Shown here piece after piece: positions 57,860 through 64,000 of a DNA stretch of 64,000 nt; within the stretch, counting starts at the first letter, position 1; each line of letters opens with the position of its first letter. A program made the position numbers and the translations under genes. Below the pieces are notes generated by a model. It was given only the letters and a program-made list of their open reading frames with translations, was not told the origin of the DNA and did no database searches. The stretch covers positions 3,030,799 to 3,094,798 of the forward strand of contig SSNP01000006.1 in assembly GCA_006937955.1 (NCBI GenBank), written 5' to 3'. This stretch comes from Pachypanchax playfairii. Lineage: Eukaryota > Chordata > Actinopteri > Cyprinodontiformes > Aplocheilidae.

Positions 57860-58260
57860 AGTTTGCAAAATGATCCTTTTTGGAAACACATTCACGTACT
57901 TTGGCTGTAAATGTTTGTTGGAGAAAACGCAGTAACTTTTAGGCATGGAGGAGGAACTATCATGACGTGGGCTTCCAATGATACAGACGACTGGCTCTAA
58001 TTGAAATGATGGAAAAAAAAGTGACAGAAAATGTCTCAATTTGAAGCATCTTGAAGATTTTACTGTTAAAGTTTCTCTGACTTTATTTGTAGAACAAATT
58101 TCAAATGAAGTGAAAGTAGCAGAAAGTTTTTATATGGAACAAAAGATGAGAAACAAAAGAACAGTTAATTTAACTTTGAGAGAAGAGACTGCAGAACTGA
58201 ACCCACCTGAAAGAAAACTCATAAATAAAATTGTTTTAAATATGCAAATTTAGGGTTTGT
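57860..58260 (+). pseudogene. Possible Tc1/mariner transposase relic
   Basis: CCTTTTTGGAAACACATTCA and GGCATGGAGGAGGAACTATC then ATGACGTGGGCTTCCAATGA resemble the GGG(S/T)IM.W segment of Tc1-type transposases. The frame is broken and no catalytic triad or terminal repeat could be matched. The following 70-codon ORF (58041-58253) is AT-rich and unrecognised. Confidence 0.35.
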
Positions 58261-61105
58261 GAAACAATGAAGTCAAATTTCTATGATAAATGTAATAAAT
58301 CAGATTATATTAAAAATCTGTTAGAGAAGTGCAAAATATATACAACAAAGTATTAAGGATTAGAGCTGATAAAGAAGAGCCACAAAGTCCCGAAGCGTCC
58401 TGCGGGAACGAAGGAGGAAGAACCAGCAAACAGGAACTAGAAGACCAGAATGATGTGTTTACACTTTAATACTGAATCAGATAAAAAAAAAAAAGATAAT
58501 TTTATTTCAAATTCTTCAAACTGTTCCCTCTCACATGTTTACAGTCATATTTTCTTTCTTCTAATTTAATTTCAGAATATTTATTATCACAGCATAAAAA
58601 TCTGATCTGAATTTGTTGTCTAAAGGTGACAAAATCTGGTTCTGCTGGTTCTGCTGAACCAGAACTCTTATTAACCGTGTTTCTCTGAGGGATTCAGGAC
58701 TCGATGTACAAACATGCTGCTCTGTTTGTTGTCACAACACAATGATAAAAAACAATGACCTTAAACTCCAGCTAAACGTTTGAGCGAAACCCTGGAGCCT
58801 CCTTAAAATATAGATCGTGGATGCTGTAAATAATGCATGAGCATGTGAACGTTTGCGGCGGCGCTGCTGGATTGGGTACAGTCTGACTTATTCATGACGG
58901 TACAGCTGGAGCTTGAGGACAAACGGTTGAAGCTGCAGCTCAGCGGTGCTTTAGCTGCACGACCTCTCTGTGCAGGATTTAGCTGCAGGGTTCAGCTACA
59001 GTTCAGAGGTTCAGGTCACGGAGAGGTCACAGAGATCGTGACACGTTGTACCTCCTTAATGAGATTTGAAACGATGCCACAAAATTTGACCTGAGGAAGA
59101 AACAATTGTCCCTGTGTTTACTTCTCTATTAATTGGACCTTTATTAACACACTTTTTTTTTTTATTGTGGTTCATTAATCTCGTCTTTCCCGTCTGTCAG
59201 AGTCTAACGGTGTTCCTGAGTGGCAGGTTGGAAGTAATATGCAGTTGTTGTGAAGACGAGTCGACCTCAGACGCTGTGAGTCTGTTCAGGCTCGTGTTCT
59301 GATCCGTTTGTAGCTGATTAATCCACATTTGATTAAAACCTGCTGTTTTCACACCAACTTGTTTATTTCTGTTGAATTTACGGACACGTCTCAGTTCCAC
59401 CTGGTCGGTACCGGGTTCCACCCTTTAGGCCTCAAGAAGAACTTTAAATCTTCACATGGTGTCGAGAACATTACTCACACAGCAGCTGCAGATTCATCAG
59501 CTGATGGGAATCTAAAGGTTCTACTGGACTGAGAAACCGGTGTGAGATGATCTGAGCTTCATGAGAAGGTGGAACGCTGGAGCTCTGAAGTGATGGACAT
59601 GATCAACAAGAACACTCAGGTTGGCTGTGGAGGTTAAACAATGTTCAGGTGGAAATGAGGAACCATCTCCTACTCCATGATGTTCTGGTTCTAATCATGA
59701 AACACACTGACAGACTCGATAAATAATTAGTTGGTCAAACTTACTGAAGTTCCCTTTCACAATATCACACCTAAAGTCGCACTGTCATTTTTCTTTTATT
59801 TTGAAAATCTTGTTTTCTTTCAAACAGCCTTTGGTGACTTACAGCATCCAGGTGTGTTTGTTTTCGCACCTGGTTTGTGTTCAGCTGTTGCTTTACTCTA
59901 AAATACTTTTAAAAAATTCTCTTTCAGATCAAACTGTGAGGCTTTATGTTTCTGGAAAAAATACTGATTAATCTGATAGATATTTTAATATAAAATTTTA
60001 CACAATATCTTGATGGAACTAGGAGAATTCTGACGATGCAGGTGGAATAAAAATAAAACAATAAAAACATGTCTGTGTTTTTCTTTGGCAGGATTTAATC
60101 CTGCAGTAAATGCTGCATGTGATGAGGAGCAACATCAAATTTTTATTTGTTAAAACTTGGAAATTAAAATTGAGAACAAACACGTTTCTCAGATGAAAAT
60201 CCTGTTAAGAACAAACACAATCCTATTATAAATCACAGAGCCAGTGGTGGTTGTGACTTGTGTAAAGTGATTAGGATTTGTTTTGTGACTGGGATTTGAT
60301 TTGATTATTAGGATTTGATGTATTTATGCAGCAATCGGGTCAGAAGCTCTGAAACTTCCCGGCCATGTGGATGTGATGTCTCCACAGTCTTTGTGTTCGT
60401 TCAGTGTTTTTATCTGCTGATGCTTCTGAACGAGATGTTGATCCTAGTTGATGAAAAGTCCATCAGACTGTGTGATCAGGTCCAGTCATGGAGGATGAAG
60501 CATGTGGTCCAGAGGAGGTTCAAAGGAGGGTGGAGAGTCACTGATCCAGATGTTATAACAGTGTTTTTAAAAACAGCTGCAGATTCAGAGAATCAGAGAT
60601 CAGCTGGTGCAACCAGAGGAAAACTATCACTGTCAAGTTGTAGCGGTCTGAAAAACCAAACCAGGATCATCTCTCACACTTAGAAGAGATGAAACACTTG
60701 AAGCATCTGTGAGAAAATGCTTCATCCTTTTCATAAATGAAACAAGAAAGAAATAATTCAGATTTTTTTTAAAATAAAAGTTACTGAGCTGAGAGACATC
60801 CTGCCTCCTGTTTACTCTCTGTCAGGTTTTGCACTGGTTTCAGTTTGTATCAGAGTCTTTGCTGTAATCCCAAAAGGACTCTGTGGTGCCAAGTTTAGGA
60901 CTCTGTGGGGGTCGGACCATCTGTTTGCAGGATCCCTGCAGGATGGTGGAGCTTTTTCCAAAAATGATTACAGGGTCAACGTCTCTTTAATACAAGTATT
61001 TGGACCGAACAAACTTTTATTTTGTGCTTCCTGATTTAATAATAAATTAAATACTTTATACTAACAGAGACTTTTATGATGAAGCTGAAACAGCTGAATC
61101 CTGGA
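58261..61105. other. Intergenic, no gene seen
   Basis: Mixed sequence. The block at 58780-58960 (TAAATAATGCATGAGCATGT and GCGGCGGCGCTGCTGGATTG) is complex and could be a regulatory element. A T run lies at 59150-59163. The 122-codon ORF at 60315-60683 has no domain. Confidence 0.4.
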
Positions 61106-61157
61106 GATGGATGGATGGATGGATGGATGGATGGATGGATGGATGGATGGATGGATG
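61106..61157. repeat. (GGAT)n tetranucleotide microsatellite
   Basis: About 12 uninterrupted ATGG units. Confidence 0.97.
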
Positions 61158-61640
61158 ATTTAAACATAATTGTGTAAAAACTGTAAAATTAATCAAAACC
61201 GCAGTTCATTTATATAAAGTCAAACTTTCTGTGACACATTTAAACTCTGAAGTTTCTTCTGTGATGTCAGAGTTGTGGAGCTACAAAGGGGGCGGGTTTT
61301 TCTCACCTGGCATGCCAAATGTTTCATTGATGTTTGTGGAAAAATGTCTCAGTTTTTGCTTATTTTTTGACGTCATTCCACTTAAAAAACATGATGCACT
61401 ACTTCACGTTATGATGTTTAATTTGCATGTTTTTCCAAACTTCATCCTTTAGAAAACAGACAGTGTGACAGATCTATGAACAGGCTGGTGACTCAGATGC
61501 TTCAGTGTTTATGTGTTAAAACTTACTCAAACGTCAGTGAGTCAAAGAGACTCGTATGTATAGATCCTGTAGTTTCACTACATCTGATGCTGTACGATGC
61601 TGCTGTCATGTTGCATCAAGTCAAAGACTCATTACCTCTC
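61158..61640. other. Intergenic, no gene seen
   Basis: Mixed sequence. I see no gene or repeat. Confidence 0.4.
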
Positions 61641-61833
61641 ACTGTTTCACTCGTGTGTGTGTGTGTGTGCGCGCGCACGTGTGTGTGTGTGGTTCCCTTA
61701 TCTCATGTAAAAGTGTGTGTGAGGGTCATTCTAAAACAAAGTCCAGCATGTTACTGCATGTGTGTTTACAGGATGACATCACTAAAAAGAGTCGACATGT
61801 TACACAGCAGTGGAGGCTTCAAGCCCTGCAGCA

Positions 61834-61887
<54 letters not shown>

Positions 61888-62174
61888 CCTCTCAGCTTGA
61901 CTTCATTCCCGTTTGCATGACAAGACCTCTGGGACCCCCTAAACACACATATACACACATGCACAGTCTCAGCAGCCCGGCGCCCAACATCTTCCACTGA
62001 TGTAGCTGTGTGTGTGTGCGCGTGTGTGTGTACGCAGGCATGTGTGTGTGTGTCAGAAAGAACACTGCGACCTAAAAACCCAGCTCACTGAGAAAGACTG
62101 CACACTGAACAGAAGGCTCATCCAAGTGTAAACAGACACACACACACAAACAATATAAGACCAACACACACACA

Positions 62175-62207
<33 letters not shown>

Positions 62208-62210
62208 GTC
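61641..62210. repeat. Cluster of TG/CA microsatellites
   Basis: (GT)n with an alternating GCGCGCGCAC centre at 61652-61691, (CA)n at 61837-61882, (TG)n at 62008-62053 and (CA)n at 62132-62207, all within 570 bp. Overlapping ORFs of 65-174 codons here are translations of the repeats. The purine-pyrimidine alternation at 61652-61691 is favourable for left-handed DNA. Confidence 0.92.
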
Positions 62211-63698
62211 TGATGCAAACAAAATAATGCAAATGATCTGAAACAACTCAGATGAACACACTCTTTATGTTGGTAGAAATGTGTTTTCTTATTTACAAAC
62301 ATTTTATTTTTTAACTTCCTATCACATGATGACAACTAAACCATCTCCATGGAAACCAAACTGCATCTAATGGAGAGACAAGTGAGATGTGTTTAAAAGG
62401 TTCAAGCGGTTTCTTACGTTCTGACGAGCTACAAAGAATTTTTATGACCTTCAATCTAAAGCTAATCCAGTTTTAATCTCACACCTGAACCTCATCCTGC
62501 ATGTTATACTGCTTCATTAAAGTACAGGTGTGGAGTCGGAGGCTGAGATGCACCAGGATGACCAGCAGAGGGAGCCATTGCTCAATAAGAAATAAAGACT
62601 AAAAGAGAAAGTTGAGGCAAACTGTTATGTCATAAATCCAGAGAATAACAGCAGATGGACAGTTGGAATATGAATAAATTAATACAGTTTATGACAGAGA
62701 AGGATCAATAAAGTCAGTCAGCTTCATTTTAGAGACAAAATATATGAAGAAATTAGTTAATTGAGAGGAAAACTTTAAATCAGAGTGGATACATTGGTTT
62801 CTTCTGTTTGTAAAGATTTAATAAGTTTAAACTCTGGTGTTGTGAGTCAGATGAGTGAAATGTAAACGTCCCTTTTTCATTTCATGGTTTTATAATTTGG
62901 TTCAACGTTTCATTTCTTAGCTGTGAAGGTTTTAGGAGCCGGCAGAGAAACAACAAACCCGAATGCCATGACGCGGTTGGTATGATGGGAGCGTGAAACA
63001 GGCAGGGTCAAAGAAACATGGACATCAACTGCAGCTCATTTTTATTACAGAAATCCCACGAGGGTCATTCTAAAAAAGCTTCCGTGTGAAAACATTTGGA
63101 AGAGATTTTCAACATCTTCTTTTCTTTTATGATGAGCATTTCTCATGGCTGGACTTGAGAAAGTCCGAGAAGAAGCCAAAGAAAGTTTTTGATGTGAAAC
63201 TTTCTGGGCTGAAGTTCAAACACTGAGATTAAATTTAGACTCATTTATTTTATTTGCTTCTTATGAAGAAGGTTGGATTCTTCTACGTTGAGTCATCTGG
63301 TCCTTCTCTGGATGCTGGAGGCTGTTTGGGAGTTTTTGTTGTCTTGACCTGTTCTTGGTGAGTTAAGACTCGATCTCAGGCTTCTATTCCTCACAGATTT
63401 TAAGTGACCTCAACGTTTCCTCCAAGACGAGACGAATCGTCACTAAACTGATGGATGTTTCTTCCCTGAATTGTTAATGTGTGTACAGGTAAACAAAAAC
63501 ATCTGAAGGTTGGGGGCGGGGACACGGGGTTTATAGCAGAACCAGCTGTCAGCACAGCGACCGAGTCCACTTGAGCACATCCGGGTCCTACGACTTCATG
63601 TATAAGACCCGGTTTGTGAGTCAGAAAAACCTGTAGGAACCTTTAAAGTTCATGAAGAACTACAAAGTGACATCACAGCTGATATTCTGAAGGTTTAA
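62211..63698. other. Intergenic, no gene seen
   Basis: Mixed sequence. The 16-mer GAGGGTCATTCTAAAA at 63060 matches 61721 and may be a transposon-end relic. No gene is visible. Confidence 0.4.
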
Positions 63699-63820
63699 TG
63701 TCCAGTCCTGGTCCTGGAGGGCCACTATCCTGCATGTTTATGTAGAACTCCCTGCAGAACAGGTAATTCAGGTGTAGTGTGACGCAGGTGCTGCCAGTCC
63801 TCCAGGACCAGAACTGGACA
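63699..63820. mobile_element. Short TIR element (MITE-like)
   Basis: The left terminus TGTCCAGTCCTGGTCCTGGA (63699 on) and the right terminus TCCAGGACCAGAACTGGACA (ending 63820) are inverted with one mismatch over about 22 bp. The core has CAGGTAATTCAGGTGTAGTG. At about 122 bp it carries no gene and would depend on a transposase elsewhere. Confidence 0.75.
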
Positions 63821-63947
63821 CTCCTGGTTTAAAAGGTTTTTATGGAGCTCAGAGTCGAGCTGCTGCACCTCAAGGTGGTTTCTGATGTTTCAGTCAAACA
63901 TTTAGAGCATGTTTTAGTTCTTATATATCAGCGAGGGAGCTGAACTG

Positions 63948-63988
63948 ATAAACAAACAAACAAACAAACAAACAGATAAACAAACAGA
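63948..63988. repeat. (AAAC)n microsatellite
   Basis: About seven CAAA units followed by AACAGATAAACAAACAGA at the window edge. Confidence 0.9.
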
Positions 63989-64000
63989 CCTTGGGGTTGT

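Noticed and set aside
1..64000. CRISPR array, prophage or bacterial operon
   Set aside because: Spaced repeats here are continuous minisatellites without unique spacers. The base composition, splice signal and repeat families are vertebrate.

Overview
The window looks like euchromatic, gene-poor DNA from a teleost fish. Long (TG)n/(CA)n tracts are everywhere. The dispersed repeats are typical of ray-finned fish: L2-like and RTE-like LINE fragments, tRNA-headed SINE-like elements, Tc1/mariner copies and short TIR elements. The only convincing protein-coding gene is a forkhead gene of the FoxG1 family. No rRNA, functional tRNA, CRISPR array or prokaryotic operon structure is visible. The species cannot be fixed from the sequence.

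Layout. 1-7.2 kb: a tRNA-like SINE, an ATTTT pentamer array, a 1.7 kb minisatellite of 28-30 bp units, a foldback hairpin, and the first copy of a TG-bracketed, TTAGGG-containing repeat. 7.2-16.5 kb: AT-rich intergenic DNA, three tandem copies and one single copy of the same TG-bracketed repeat, a 230 bp polypyrimidine tract, and a deleted Tc1/mariner derivative. 16.5-27.6 kb: the densest transposon region. It holds a dead DD36E-spaced Tc1-like element, SINE and L2-like fragments split by a 0.6 kb TIR element, an assembly gap inside poly-G, RTE-like LINE fragments, and a second, inverted copy of the 0.6 kb TIR element. 27.6-44.8 kb: a gene desert with a few complex GC-mixed blocks that could be regulatory, plus a 1.4 kb, perfectly 36-bp-periodic minisatellite next to a LINE reverse-transcriptase relic. 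44.8-47.4 kb: the FoxG1-family gene on the minus strand (3' region, 413-codon coding exon, splice acceptor just upstream of the ATG, GA tract and GC-rich upstream DNA). 47.4-64 kb: the 5' side of the gene, with candidate regulatory blocks, a perfect 18-bp hairpin, an L2-like 3' end, a tandem array of RFX X-box-like palindromes, microsatellite clusters and a short TIR element.

How it fits together. A forkhead developmental regulator standing alone in tens of kilobases of non-coding DNA is the usual setting of a FoxG1-type gene. The most likely functional non-coding sequence is therefore long-range enhancer DNA. Candidates are marked, but conservation could not be tested here. All of the longest open reading frames other than the forkhead gene lie in minisatellites or dinucleotide repeats and are not credible genes.
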